Shown one piece after another: positions 1 to 9,771 of a DNA stretch of 64,000 bases; within the stretch, counting starts at the first letter, position 1; each line of letters opens with the position of its first letter. This DNA comes from Oscillatoria nigro-viridis PCC 7112 (lineage in GTDB: Bacteria > Cyanobacteriota > Cyanobacteriia > Cyanobacteriales > Microcoleaceae). Both the position numbers and the translations under genes were made by a program. The stretch spans positions 2,680,501-2,744,500 of the forward strand of contig NC_019729.1 in NCBI RefSeq assembly GCF_000317475.1. The letters run 5' to 3'. The notes beneath the pieces are model-generated. The model worked only from the letters and a program-made list of their open reading frames with translations, ran no database searches and was not told where the DNA came from.

Positions 1-818
1 CGGTAGACAAAATAGTAGAAGAAGCAAAAGAAGTCTACGACCTCGGCATTCCCGCGATTATTTTATTCGGCATTCCCGCAGATAAAGATACAGACGCGAC
101 AGGTGCTTGGCACGACTGCGGCATCGTCCAAAAAGCGACGGAAGCAGTTAAAAAAGCCGTACCAGATTTAATCGTCATGGTCGATACTTGTCTGTGCGAA
201 TATACCAGTCACGGTCACTGCGGCTATTTGGAAGTAGGAGATTTAAGCGGCCGCGTCTTGAACGATCCCACACTAGAATTGCTGAAGAAAACCGCCGTTG
301 CTCAAGCTAAAGCCGGTGCAGATATTATCGCACCTTCGGGAATGATGGACGGTTTTGTCGGAGCAATTCGCCAAGGATTGGACTCCGCTGGATTTGAAGA
401 TATTCCCATCATGTCTTACGCGGCAAAATACGCCTCAGCTTATTATGGCCCGTTCCGGGATGCTGCCGATTCTGCTCCGCAATTTGGCGATCGGCGCACC
501 TATCAAATGGACCCGGGAAACGGTCGCGAAGCTCTTAAAGAAATTGCTCTCGACATTGCCGAAGGCGCAGATATGCTCATGGTTAAACCGGCTTTAGCTT
601 ACATGGATATCATCTGGCGCGTGAAGGAAGCAACTAACCTGCCAGTTGCTGCTTACAACGTTTCTGGGGAATATGCGATGGTGAAAGCCGCCGCCCTCAA
701 CGGTTGGATAGATGAAGAAAGAGTAGTGATGGAAACTTTGACAGGATTCAAGCGTGCGGGTACTGATTTGATTTTGACTTATCACGCCAAAGACGCCGCC
801 CGCTGGCTGCAAAACTGA
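1..818 (+). CDS. hemB: Delta-aminolevulinic acid dehydratase (porphobilinogen synthase), 5' truncated by window edge
   Basis: The frame is open from base 3, so the start lies outside the window; about 271 residues of a roughly 325-residue enzyme are present. The enzyme condenses two 5-aminolevulinate molecules to porphobilinogen in the cytoplasm, an early common step to chlorophyll, heme, bilins and corrinoids. The metal-binding stretch D-T-C-L-C followed by G-H-C-G is visible near base 180. Both active-site lysines of the family are present, one in [12 protein letters not shown] and the Schiff-base lysine in [10 protein letters not shown]. The C-terminus is complete, ending about 500 bases before the next gene. 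Identification is firm. No regulatory site can be seen because the 5' end is missing. Confidence 0.97.
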   Translation, partial: VDKIVEEAKEVYDLGIPAIILFGIPADKDTDATGAWHDCGIVQKATEAVKKAVPDLIVMVDTCLCEYTSHGHCGYLEVGDLSGRVLNDPTLELLKKTAVAQAKAGADIIAPSGMMDGFVGAIRQGLDSAGFEDIPIMSYAAKYASAYYGPFRDAADSAPQFGDRRTYQMDPGNGREALKEIALDIAEGADMLMVKPALAYMDIIWRVKEATNLPVAAYNVSGEYAMVKAAALNGWIDEERVVMETLTGFKRAGTDLILTYHAKDAARWLQN

Positions 819-1329
819 TTCCCTCGATTAGAGATTAGAGATTAAATAATTGACTCCACAGCACAATCTTCTGGTGTTTTCGTGGAGTCAATACCTCTAT
901 CGATAGATGATTGTTGAGCCATTACGCAACCTACTAGCTATCGCTTACGCTTACCGATAAACGACGCCTCAAAACCGGGTTTTTACCGTTGCGGTGGGCT
1001 GTAACGAAATAGACGTGAGAAAAAATCCGGTTTCTCTGCAGACAAACTCCAAACCCTAAAAAATCAGTCATTCGCCATCTAAAATATCAAATATCAAATA
1101 TCAAATGTTATGAGTTATAAGTTGGGAATTTTGACTCAAAGACTTTTTTACAAAATTCACCCCAAAAAGTATTAATCATCACCGAAATTAGTTAAAAAAT
1201 ATGTATGAATGAAAATAGTTTTGTAAATCGGGGAGTCAATCATTGATTGTTCCCACGCAAAATCAACTTTCACTCGTGTAAAACAGTAAAAGTAACACAG
1301 TTTAGATACAACTTGAAGGCAGATTGAGC
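819..1329. other. Gene-free stretch with dispersed repeats
   Basis: No credible coding frame. It contains a dispersed repeat (971-1038, listed separately), a short tandem run of a 9-base unit (about three copies of ATATCAAAT near 1084-1107), and an AT-rich segment before the acetyltransferase that presumably holds its promoter. Confidence 0.6.
971..1038. repeat. Dispersed repeat with AACCGGGTTTTT ... AATCCGGTTTCT ends
   Basis: An imperfect inverted repeat enclosing the core CTGTAACGAAATA. A related copy lies at 49483-49553 with the same order: AAACCGGG, run of T, core GTTGTAACGAAATA, run of A, CCGGTTTCT. Non-coding; function unknown. Confidence 0.6.
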
Positions 1330-1818
1330 ATGACATCAACGACGAGGGATTCCAGTCACATTCAATTTTGTATAGGTCGCGAGCGCGCAGACATCGTACA
1401 GATCCAAGAACTATTTAAAGCCGCCGCCTTTTGGGCGAGGGAACGCAAGATAGAAGATTGGGAAATTGCGATCGCCAACAGCGAACCAGTTGTTACAGTT
1501 TGGGACGGCTCACGGGCGATCGGCTTTGCCAGAGCCACCTCAGATGGGATCTATCGAGCTACCATCTGGGATGTCGCCATTCACCCCGATTACCAAGGTG
1601 CAGGACTCGGCCGCAAATTAGTGCAAACCGTCTTGAGTCACCCTCGAATGTGCCGAGTAGAGCGAGTTTACCTGATGACAACTTACAAACAAAGCTTCTA
1701 CGAGCGCATCGGCTTTCAGCAAAACGCTAGTACCACCATGGTACTGGAAAATCAGCTTCTAGAAGAGCATCTCGAATTAGAAATTAGCAACGGCGAATTG
1801 CTAACTGCTAATTGTTAA
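1330..1818 (+). CDS. GNAT-family N-acetyltransferase
   Basis: A 162-residue protein of the acetyl-CoA-dependent GNAT fold. Motif A is clear: IHPDYQGAGLGRKLV, with the Q/R-x-x-G-x-G acetyl-CoA pyrophosphate loop. It is preceded by GFARATSD and followed by FYERIGF, the usual beta5-alpha4 region. The ATG at 1330 is preferred over an in-frame TTG two codons earlier because GAAGG lies at a normal distance upstream. It resembles the gene at 6202-6753 (shared GFARATSD and WDV-x-x-HPDYQG), so the two are probably paralogues. The substrate cannot be told from sequence; plastid and cyanobacterial relatives acetylate proteins or small amines. Confidence 0.85.
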   Translation: MTSTTRDSSHIQFCIGRERADIVQIQELFKAAAFWARERKIEDWEIAIANSEPVVTVWDGSRAIGFARATSDGIYRATIWDVAIHPDYQGAGLGRKLVQTVLSHPRMCRVERVYLMTTYKQSFYERIGFQQNASTTMVLENQLLEEHLELEISNGELLTANC

Positions 1819-2010
1819 ATAATCACCCGATTGGCATCAAAATCTATAATATGTAGGGTGCGTCAGGGCGCACCTTACTCCCTATAAATAATTTCCTTCT
1901 TTCATCTTCCCTTTTCCATCTTCCCGCCCTCCGTTAAATCAGTTAAATCCCTTGCCCTCTTCCCCACCTCCGTTACATCCCGTAGATTGCTCGTGGCAGA
2001 ACTTCCTTCA

Positions 2011-2946
2011 TCACCAAGTTGCCAAAGGAATAGAACACTGAGTCCGGTTAAAATTGGACTCTTCGGACTCAGAAGGCACAGCCAGAACCTCCAACTTTCC
2101 GCTCATCAAACTTAAAAGAGTCTGATTCATCAATAACCTCATTCCAGAAGATACCTGAGAATTATCGCTGCTCTTACTAGCATCACACTCCAAATCGTGC
2201 TTCAGCAAATCCCAAGACTCGCTCCAAGCACTCACTGAACGCTGATCGTCCACCCAAATTTGAACGTATCCAGATTCCGGCGAAGCATGGGCAGACACAG
2301 AAATACTGCCCTCCTCCATCTGAGCAACAGCAGTATCTACCAAATTGACTAAAACTTGCCTAAACCTCGGCAAATCTGCCAATACATAAATCCCCGGATC
2401 TGGGGGCAATATCTCCAAACGAATGCCGCGATTAGCAGCTTGCAAGTAAGTTAAATCATCAACCTCGTCAAAAACCTTAGCTAACTGAATCGGCTCAATA
2501 TCCATCCTTTCAGTGCCGTGTTCAGTTTTAGCAACAAAGATAATTTCATCTATTAATTTCACCAGCTTGAGTGCCGCGGCGTGAGCTTGCTCGACAAACT
2601 CTCGTTCCTCAGCCGGATCGTCGCACAAATCCGAGAGAATTAATTGCAGCGTACCAATCATAGTGCTCAGGGGCGATCGCAACTCGTGAGAAGTTCTAGC
2701 CAAAAAACCCGCCTTAAATTGGCTCATCTCCGATGCCATCTGATAAGCCAATTGAGTTTGCTTAAGTTGCTCGGAAAGGGCATCAAACTTCTCTAAGTGA
2801 ATTTCTTGAGGAGGTGGGGCTACTTTGGGCGCCGGTTCGGGCGGTTGCGAGCTTTTTTGCCGCAGGCGCCAAATCAAACTGCTTCCCAAACCCAGCCCCA
2901 GTCCCATACCTAAATATATAAAGTCGCTCCAGCCGATCGGCGCCAT
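2011..2946 (-). CDS. Membrane-anchored histidine-kinase-like protein with degenerate ATPase domain
   Basis: A 311-residue protein. It has one N-terminal membrane segment (about 10-25, glycine-rich), a Pro-rich linker, a short coiled region, then a HisKA dimerisation domain with an intact H-box (SHELRSPLSTMIG). The following HATPase-like part is eroded. The N-box reads LVNLVDTAV, with Asp where the second Asn is usual. The D-x-G-x-G box is not recognisable (DDQRSVSAW), and a glycine-rich G2 lid is absent. It may be a pseudokinase or a kinase with unusual nucleotide binding. It starts 25 bases after tsaC on the same strand, so co-transcription with prmC-tsaC is likely. The partner regulator is unknown. 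Confidence 0.75.
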   Translation of the reverse strand: MAPIGWSDFIYLGMGLGLGLGSSLIWRLRQKSSQPPEPAPKVAPPPQEIHLEKFDALSEQLKQTQLAYQMASEMSQFKAGFLARTSHELRSPLSTMIGTLQLILSDLCDDPAEEREFVEQAHAAALKLVKLIDEIIFVAKTEHGTERMDIEPIQLAKVFDEVDDLTYLQAANRGIRLEILPPDPGIYVLADLPRFRQVLVNLVDTAVAQMEEGSISVSAHASPESGYVQIWVDDQRSVSAWSESWDLLKHDLECDASKSSDNSQVSSGMRLLMNQTLLSLMSGKLEVLAVPSESEESNFNRTQCSIPLATW

Positions 2947-2971
2947 ATTGCTTTGCCTTGGAGTTTAGCTT

Positions 2972-3565
2972 TTAGCATTCTAACTCGATCGTGCCTTGTC
3001 GCAAGATTTCCCACTGGCTGCCCGTCCATTTAGCCACAGTCGAAGGCAAACTCGAAGCTGTTGTCGCTGTTGCTAATTCAGAAGGAACTAATGTCAAGAC
3101 TTGCGGAAACTGAGCCTCAATTTCTGCCACCGATTCCAGAGGCGGCTGGCCGGATAAATTAGCACTGGTAGTAGCCAAAGGGCCTGTCTGCTCTAGAATT
3201 TTGAGGGCCAGGGGAAAGTTAGGAACTCGTACTCCGATTGTAGTCGGGTCGATCGGATTCATGGCCGCCGGGACTTTTGCCGAAGCCGGCAGTACCAAAG
3301 TTAACGCCCCCGGCCAATAGGATTCGGCCACTTGCTGCCACAACTTTAACTCTGCTGGACTCCCCTGCACGTAAGGCCATAAAGCCTCCGCCGAGGCTGC
3401 CATCAAAATCAGCGGTTTGTCTTGGCTGCGGCGTTTAGCTGCAAAAATCAGCTCCGAGCGATCGGGGCTGGCAGCCAAAGCGGGTACAGTATCAGTGGGA
3501 AAGCTGACAATATAATCTCCTGAAATTGCCCCTTGAATCAAGGAGTCGATCGAAACTTGTGTCAT
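2972..3565 (-). CDS. tsaC: L-threonylcarbamoyladenylate synthase (Sua5/YciO/YrdC family)
   Basis: A 197-residue single-domain YrdC-fold protein. The family makes threonylcarbamoyl-AMP from threonine, bicarbonate and ATP, the first step of the t6A37 modification of ANN-decoding tRNAs. Visible signatures are the N-terminal FPTDTVPALAA strand-loop, the nucleotide-site KRRSQDKPLILM (K-x-R-x-x-x-K-P-L) and GPLATTSANLSGQPP near the C-terminus. The length fits the short TsaC form; the extra Sua5 C-terminal domain is absent. It lies between prmC and the degenerate kinase on one strand. prmC and tsaC both serve translation, which supports an operon. Confidence 0.92.
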   Translation of the reverse strand: MTQVSIDSLIQGAISGDYIVSFPTDTVPALAASPDRSELIFAAKRRSQDKPLILMAASAEALWPYVQGSPAELKLWQQVAESYWPGALTLVLPASAKVPAAMNPIDPTTIGVRVPNFPLALKILEQTGPLATTSANLSGQPPLESVAEIEAQFPQVLTLVPSELATATTASSLPSTVAKWTGSQWEILRQGTIELEC

Positions 3566-3624
3566 TCGATTTTAGATTTTAGATTTTAGTTTTAGATTTT
3601 AGAAGTACGACATATTCTTGAAAC

Positions 3625-4512
3625 CTAAAGACGATACGCTAAGGCAAACCGATCGATCCCTGCTAAATCAGAAAATATCTGAACATCACAATAACTCCCG
3701 TGACTGTCCAGCATATCAGCTACCGCCTCAGCCTGTCCCGCCATCATCTCAACCAACCAAACTCCCCCGGATTCTAAATAATCGGGAGCCGTTTCTACCA
3801 AATGCCGGATGCACTCTAACCCGTCAAAACCGCCGTCTAAGGCCAGATGAGGTTCGTGCTTCAAAACTTCCGGTTGCAGAGTCAGCACCGTGCTGCTGGG
3901 AATGTAAGGCGGGTTAGACACCATGCCGCTAACGCGACCTTTAAGAAATGCTAACGGTTCCCACCACGAACCTTGATAAAAATTAATTCGCGATTCCAAG
4001 CCCAAATTCTCAGCATTCAGCCGAGCAACTGCCAAAGCTTCCGAACTGCAATCTACTGCATAAACCCTAGCATTTGTCAACGCCGAAGCCAACCCGATCG
4101 CGATCGCCCCGCTGCCCGTCCCCAAATCCACCCAATGCGATTTGGGATTGACACCATAGCTTTTAACAGCTTCCACAGCCAAATCGATCAGCAATTCCGT
4201 TTCAGGACGCGGAATTAGCACCGCCGGCGTTACTTTGAGCGAAAAATGCCGCCAATGTGCAACTCCCGTTAAATACTGCACCGGCACCCGTTCCTGCAAG
4301 CGCCGCTGCCACAATTGAGCCAGTTCAGATAAAGACAACTTTAATTCAATTTTTGGCAAATCTTTAAACGACTCCAAACGCAGAGCCAACCTATCCAAAC
4401 CAGCCAGCTCTTGCAGCAGCCAGTCGATTTCTGCTAGGGGAATGTCAGAGGATCTCGCCTCGGTTTTAGCTTGATTCACCCACTGCCAAAGCTCTAAACC
4501 AGAAACAAACAT
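3625..4512 (-). CDS. prmC: Peptide chain release factor N5-glutamine methyltransferase
   Basis: A 295-residue class I SAM-dependent methyltransferase that methylates the GGQ glutamine of release factors. The SAM-binding VDLGTGSGAIAIGLA motif and the substrate-glutamine loop VSNPPYIP (N-P-P-Y) are both intact. An N-terminal helical domain of about 90 residues precedes them, as in the PrmC/HemK family. The frame is open a further 69 bases upstream to an ATG at 4581. That extension is low-complexity repeat sequence and matches no family N-terminus, so the ATG at 4512 is chosen. tsaC follows 59 bases downstream, separated by a T-rich dispersed repeat (GATTTTA units). Confidence 0.93.
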   Translation of the reverse strand: MFVSGLELWQWVNQAKTEARSSDIPLAEIDWLLQELAGLDRLALRLESFKDLPKIELKLSLSELAQLWQRRLQERVPVQYLTGVAHWRHFSLKVTPAVLIPRPETELLIDLAVEAVKSYGVNPKSHWVDLGTGSGAIAIGLASALTNARVYAVDCSSEALAVARLNAENLGLESRINFYQGSWWEPLAFLKGRVSGMVSNPPYIPSSTVLTLQPEVLKHEPHLALDGGFDGLECIRHLVETAPDYLESGGVWLVEMMAGQAEAVADMLDSHGSYCDVQIFSDLAGIDRFALAYRL

Positions 4513-4570
4513 AAGGCTTTTTGGGAATTGGGCATCGGCCAAATAGGGCATCGGGAATTGGTAACTAATG

Positions 4571-4634
4571 ACAACTGTCAACTGTCAACAGTTAACAGTC
4601 AACTGTCAACAGTTAACAGTCAACTGTCAACTGA
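4571..4634. repeat. Short tandem repeat of a 21-base self-complementary unit
   Basis: About three partial-to-full copies of a unit made of CAACTGTCAACAG and TTAACAGT. Each contains CTGTCAACAGTTAACAG, so it can form hairpins. It lies between the Tic22-like gene and prmC. It has the look of a slipped intergenic repeat and lacks CRISPR organisation, having no unique spacers. Confidence 0.7.
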
Positions 4635-4641
4635 CTAACTA

Positions 4642-5478
4642 TTAGCGAGCCGGTCGAGCTGGAGCCGGAGAGGCTGGAGCCGGCCGAGTTTGATTCGGAG
4701 CAAGCCGTGGATTTTGGCCCGCACCGGCAGGTTGGAGCGATCGCACAAATTCCAGCGACTCCCGCGACGGAATCAAAATCATTTGGGTCAAAAACGGGTC
4801 GTTCTCAGTACGCAAAGCTTCCAAAACGCTCTCCAAGTTCACCACCTCAATCTTAATTGTGGCAGTCACGTTCGGCTGCTGCTGCTTAAAACGATCGACC
4901 ATTCCCTGTAAATCCTCCTTGTTAAAAAACAAGGGAATCACCTCTTGCTGACCCCGCTGAATCGTCAAATAACCATTTTCTGCGCCGCCTCTTGCCAAAA
5001 ATAGAGGTACACCGTTGAATTCGTTAACTTGTTGACCAGTCTGCTGAAGTACCGTTTTAGCCGACTGCACCTGCTGCGGAGCCGGAACGAAAGCAAATTG
5101 CACTTCCTCCGGCTTGCCTTTATTTGCTTGAGTGATCTGATAAATTTCCCCCAGCGACACCGGCATCACGCGCACCGAGGCCGCCAACTGAGGATTTCTG
5201 GTTTTCAGTTGATCCACAAAAGCTTGAGCGTCTTTCTGGCTGATGAAAATTCCCGCCACGGAAGCATTACCAGTTTGACCCTGACCCTGCTTGGGAACAG
5301 AAGCGATCAGGGGCGCACCCTGAGCGTCTGTAATCGTAAATACTGGCACCGGGCGCAATTTTTCCAAAATTTGCGGCTCCGGCAGTGCCAGTGCAGACAT
5401 CTTGCCAATTGGGGAGGGGCCTAGCAGAGTGCTGCCGACAATTCCCAATATTGCGCCCAAACGAACTAATGATTTCAT
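4642..5478 (-). CDS. Tic22-like periplasmic/thylakoid-lumen chaperone-like protein
   Basis: A 278-residue protein with a classical N-terminal signal peptide (MKSLVRLG, a hydrophobic stretch, then a cleavage-like ALALPEP). It has two related halves, each with an alternating beta pattern (VPVFTITDAQGAPL... and VPLFLARGGAENGYL...), typical of Tic22. The C-terminus is a Pro/Ala-rich tail. Tic22 homologues in cyanobacteria are soluble periplasmic or lumenal proteins implicated in outer-membrane biogenesis; in chloroplasts they act in protein import. The internal ATG at 5478 is chosen over the upstream one (5535) because the signal peptide begins there. It precedes prmC on the same strand by about 130 bases. 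Confidence 0.85.
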   Translation of the reverse strand: MKSLVRLGAILGIVGSTLLGPSPIGKMSALALPEPQILEKLRPVPVFTITDAQGAPLIASVPKQGQGQTGNASVAGIFISQKDAQAFVDQLKTRNPQLAASVRVMPVSLGEIYQITQANKGKPEEVQFAFVPAPQQVQSAKTVLQQTGQQVNEFNGVPLFLARGGAENGYLTIQRGQQEVIPLFFNKEDLQGMVDRFKQQQPNVTATIKIEVVNLESVLEALRTENDPFLTQMILIPSRESLEFVRSLQPAGAGQNPRLAPNQTRPAPASPAPARPAR

Positions 5479-5630
5479 GTTTTTTCCATCAGGAGCGATC
5501 CTGAAACACATTAACGCAAAGACTCGCGCTTTCACACGATCGGCAAAAACTGCCTCAATTTGTTTTCATTTTGAAGAAATGGAAACATCAGAGACAGTTC
5601 TGCTTCAATCTATTATTTAACATTGTGCGA

Positions 5631-5704
5631 TCGGGATGACAGGATTTGAACCTGCGACATCCTGCTCCCAAAGCAGGCGCGCTACCAAGCTGCGCTACAT
5701 CCCG
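5631..5704 (-). tRNA. trnP: tRNA-Pro (anticodon UGG)
   Basis: The minus strand folds as a 74-nt cloverleaf. The acceptor stem is CGGGATG/CATCCCG with discriminator A and no encoded CCA. The D-arm is GCGCAGCTTGGTAGCGC, the anticodon stem-loop CCTGCTTTGGGAGCAGG contains TGG, and the T-arm has GTTCAAATC. No intron. Confidence 0.97.
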
Positions 5705-5887
5705 GTGTTATAGTTAGCTAACCTCTAACTATTAACGCACAAAACCGCTTGCTTGTCAAGCTTTATTAAATATTTAGCTCTCTCAGCAGCTAAGGCGAAG
5801 TTTTTTTTCAGGTTGTGCGGTTTGACCCCACCCAAAAACCGATACCAGCCGCTGACTCCTATCGTGAGCAGCTCACAATTTTAGACC

Positions 5888-6193
5888 CTAGTTCAAGCTC
5901 CCAGATTCATCTGTGGAATAAATCTTAAATCTCAAATAGTTCCTTCGACTGAGGGCAACTCGACCGACAGGGACTTGACCTCTCAAGTGAGCGCCGATCG
6001 TCGTCCCATTGGTCGCCGAATGGCTCGCCCAAGTGTCAAATCTCAAATCGACTGACAATACTTGCACAGCTTCATAATCGCCCTGATGGCTAGATACATC
6101 CACGCCTAACTGACCGCAGGGCAAAGGTGCATTCGGTGTTGGCAGCGTCAATATTGTATTGTAGACCCTCAACAAATCAACGCCGACCTGCAC
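5888..6193 (-). CDS. Doubtful 101-residue open frame
   Basis: An open frame starting with GTG 8 bases after the stop of the acetyltransferase at 6202. No recognisable domain, signal or motif. Part of the DNA (around 5900-5945 and 6037-6055) resembles a dispersed repeat near 21013-21120, including the AATCTCAAATCGA-type tract. It may be non-coding repeat DNA that happens to be open. If real, it would be translationally coupled to the acetyltransferase. Confidence 0.2.
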   Translation of the reverse strand: MQVGVDLLRVYNTILTLPTPNAPLPCGQLGVDVSSHQGDYEAVQVLSVDLRFDTWASHSATNGTTIGAHLRGQVPVGRVALSRRNYLRFKIYSTDESGSLN

Positions 6194-6201
6194 CTCGCTC
6201 G

Positions 6202-7287
<1,086 letters not shown>

Positions 7288-8388
7288 GTGTTTGCCGTCA
7301 AGCGAGCGCTCAAATTGAATAACCCGGAAGCGACTTTGATGGCAAAACACGCAGGATTTAGGCGGGTAGTGTTTAACATGGGGTTGAGCTTGCGGACTCA
7401 AATGTATAGCGAGGGCCCATTCACAGACTCAAAGGTACTCAACGAAGTTAAAAAAGTTCTGACCAACCACGTTAAGAAACAGTCTGAATTCGGCTGGATG
7501 AACCAGTTGTCTAGTCGAGTTTACCAAAATGCGTTAATCGATCTAAAAGATGCGTTTAGTCGGTATCGCTCTGGGAAAGCAGGTCATCCAAGATTCGCTA
7601 GTCGCCGCTGGGGTCAATCTTTTACAGTCGATTCGTCGAACGGAAAAGTTCTACTAAGCGCTGGCAACACTATAAAGATTCCTACCTTGGGAACTTTTCG
7701 GCTCTACGAAGCCCTAGAATGCGGTTACGTGTCTCAAACTTTTACGATTTCAAAAGAAGGAAGTCGTTGGTTTGTGTCATTCTGCGTAGATGCAGAACTT
7801 TTGCCTGTTCAACAATCTGAAAGCTCTGTAGGAATCGATGTAGGAATTAATTCTTTTGCCACGCTGTCAAATCAGCAGGTTTTTGATGGGCCAAAGCCGT
7901 TAAAGCAAGCGAAAACCAAACTTGCTAAATTGCAACGCCAAGCATCTAAACAGGTAAGAGGTTCTCAAAACCAGCGTAAAACCTACGATAAAATCCGTCG
8001 GCTCCATGCACGGATAGCTAATATTCGTTTAGACTTTCTTCACAAGCTAACAACTTATTTAGCCCAAACTTTTAAGCTAATTAAGATTGAAAACTTGAAT
8101 GTTCAAGGAATGATGGCGAATCACAAGTTAGCTGGGGCAATATCGGATCTAGGGTTTTACGAATTCAAACGTCAACTCGATTATAAGTGCAAAATGTATG
8201 AGGCAAATTTAGTCTTGGTAGACCAATGGTTCCCCAGCACTAAAACTTGCTCGAATTGTGGCACTAAAAAAGGTATGCCACTAAGCATTCGGACTTTTGA
8301 CTGTCCTGCTTGTGGCATATCTTTAGATCGTGATTTCAACGCCAGCATCAACATTTTAAACTGGGAACCCTCGGCTGGAGGGGGATAG
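7288..8388 (+). CDS. tnpB: RNA-guided endonuclease TnpB (IS200/IS605 superfamily), solitary
   Basis: A 366-residue protein starting at GTG 7288, chosen because GAGGAGAA lies just upstream and the text before it is not family-like. The RuvC-like nuclease triad is intact: GIDVGINSFA (Asp), IKIENLN (Glu) and SLDRDFNASINI (Asp). The C-x-x-C...C-x-x-C zinc ribbon (CSNCG, CPACG) sits just before the third motif. The family cuts DNA under guidance of an RNA from the element's right end. There is no Y1 transposase (tnpA) within several kilobases, so this copy is non-autonomous for movement. It belongs to a different subfamily from the tnpB at 11205 (different N-terminus and tail, only motif-level similarity). 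It lies between the second GNAT and the ACT-like gene. Confidence 0.93.
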   Translation: MFAVKRALKLNNPEATLMAKHAGFRRVVFNMGLSLRTQMYSEGPFTDSKVLNEVKKVLTNHVKKQSEFGWMNQLSSRVYQNALIDLKDAFSRYRSGKAGHPRFASRRWGQSFTVDSSNGKVLLSAGNTIKIPTLGTFRLYEALECGYVSQTFTISKEGSRWFVSFCVDAELLPVQQSESSVGIDVGINSFATLSNQQVFDGPKPLKQAKTKLAKLQRQASKQVRGSQNQRKTYDKIRRLHARIANIRLDFLHKLTTYLAQTFKLIKIENLNVQGMMANHKLAGAISDLGFYEFKRQLDYKCKMYEANLVLVDQWFPSTKTCSNCGTKKGMPLSIRTFDCPACGISLDRDFNASINILNWEPSAGGG

Positions 8389-8429
8389 CCTACTTATCTT
8401 GGGATCAGCCGTCTACCCAACAGCGTAGG
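8389..8429 (+). ncRNA. Candidate guide-RNA scaffold hairpin at TnpB right end
   Basis: Immediately after the tnpB stop, CCTAC pairs with GTAGG (8425-8429) around an inner TTGGG/CCCAA stem, giving a two-tier hairpin. TnpB guide (omega) RNAs are known to arise from the 3' end of the gene and the element's right end, with the guide taken from flanking DNA. The exact right boundary is not visible here, so this is an inference from position and folding. Confidence 0.45.
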
Positions 8430-8529
8430 AAGTGAACTCGAATTGTGTCTAAAAATGAGTTTAGATAAGTTTAGGCAAGTTTCATAAAGCAGTCAATACC
8501 AGTATATCTCCCGCACCTTCTCCTCAATT

Positions 8530-9255
8530 ATGGCTTCGGGTTTAAAACCATCTACACTAGAACTTCTCAAGCGCTTTAACCGAGCGTTTCCGCAGTTTTA
8601 CGAGCAATTTGTCAGCAGCGAAATCCAGTTGCAAAACCTCAAATTGGCTTACCAGCTTTACAAAACTCGGCAAGCAGTCATCGAAATCCGAGCCGAAGGT
8701 AACAAAAGTGCCCTGCATTTTGCTTACCGGAACCAGTCTTTTCTATTGAGCGATATTTTTGGAGTGCTCGCGGCCTACGGACTGACGATTCACAGTCTGA
8801 GTCTGTACGGTCAAATTTACCCGCCCATGCTGGTATTTATCAAATTGGTCGTATCTCGCGGTGGCAAGGTACTGGCAGATAAAACAGCAGAAAACGTCTG
8901 TAGAGCCGTTCGAGAGGCATTGGCGGGACATTTTGAGGTTGAAGAGATGTTGGCGGTGGAATTTAATTTAGACGCGGGTTTAGAAGATGTGGCGACTGAA
9001 TTCTACGTCGATCCGGTTTTCCACTTGCCAGCTTTGCTGATTGAAGCAGATAATCAACCTGGACTTTTTTACAAAGTTATGTATGCCATTTGGCAAGAGG
9101 ATTTGTTGGTTGTAAATGCTAATTTGCTGGTTTGGCGGGGGCGAACTCGCCTAATTCTCTACTTGTTGGGGCCCAATGAAAGTTTAATTCCCGAATATCT
9201 CGGGCAGAAAATCGCTGAGGGGGTGCGACAAAGATTGCTGGGCGAGCGATTTTAG
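8530..9255 (+). CDS. Conserved cyanobacterial-type protein with two ACT-like segments
   Basis: A 241-residue soluble protein without signal or membrane segment. Two stretches have the ACT beta-alpha-beta pattern seen in the C-terminus of GlnD. One is at about 70-115 (FLLSDIFGVLAAYGLTIHSL, then PPMLVFIKLVVSR). The other is at about 170-215 (PALLIEADNQPGLFYKVMYA, then VWRGRTRLILYLLG), with the D-N-Q-P-G-L turn. ACT domains usually bind amino acids or other small ligands and control an attached or partner protein. No catalytic domain is attached. ATG start at 8530; no close neighbours in operon. The specific role is unknown. Confidence 0.65.
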   Translation: MASGLKPSTLELLKRFNRAFPQFYEQFVSSEIQLQNLKLAYQLYKTRQAVIEIRAEGNKSALHFAYRNQSFLLSDIFGVLAAYGLTIHSLSLYGQIYPPMLVFIKLVVSRGGKVLADKTAENVCRAVREALAGHFEVEEMLAVEFNLDAGLEDVATEFYVDPVFHLPALLIEADNQPGLFYKVMYAIWQEDLLVVNANLLVWRGRTRLILYLLGPNESLIPEYLGQKIAEGVRQRLLGERF

Positions 9256-9637
9256 GACAAGCTGCCGATGCTCCCTAAATAACTAGATTTCTATAAGTAG
9301 ACATTAGTTTGCAGAAGTTTTCCAGTGAGACAGGATAAAAAGCTCGGCAAAATTGTTCGTACAAACGAGTGTAGATAGCGGTTCTCATAAACACGGGACA
9401 CGCCGAAACGATGTTGTCAAGCTTTTTAAGTTTGATGGTGTATTTCATCTACAAAATAACCGCCATAATAGAAAAGACGTGCCAGAGAAATAGGCGAGTT
9501 TAACAAGCAATAGTCCGGACTGTTTTTAGTTCCTACTCACAAAACAGCGATTTTCTCTTGGTAGCTCGATTGCCGAATCGCTTAGAAAGCCTTCTACGGT
9601 TGGCAATCAAAAACTGTCCCAAGTATTGAATAAGTGC

Positions 9638-9718
9638 TATAGCCTTGCGATCGAAAGATGAGGTACTCTAGGGCATAGACCTCCGTGGGCATACCTCACT
9701 TGTTTGAGAAAGGCTATA
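9638..9718. mobile_element. 81-bp MITE with IS630-type inverted ends
   Basis: Starts TATAGCCTT and ends AAGGCTATA. Read inward, both ends continue to TGAGGTA: the right end as TATAGCCTTTCTCA then a spacer then TGAGGTA, the left end with a few substitutions. The same end sequence closes the decayed IS630 transposase gene at 60749-60775. IS630 elements insert at TA, consistent with the TA at each border. No coding capacity. Confidence 0.7.
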
Positions 9719-9729
9719 CTTTCGTTTAA

Positions 9730-9771
9730 GACGGAATTAAAACCTCATAATAAACAGGTTTTAATTCCGTC
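9730..9771. repeat. Perfect 16-bp inverted repeat (hairpin)
   Basis: GACGGAATTAAAACCT at 9730-9745 is exactly complementary to 9756-9771, with a 10-base loop. There is no T-run, so it is not a standard intrinsic terminator. It begins 11 bases after the MITE. Confidence 0.75.

Noticed and set aside
4571..4634. Tandem repeats that could suggest a CRISPR array
   Set aside because: Units are contiguous, about 21 bases, self-complementary, and lack unique spacers; no cas genes in the window.
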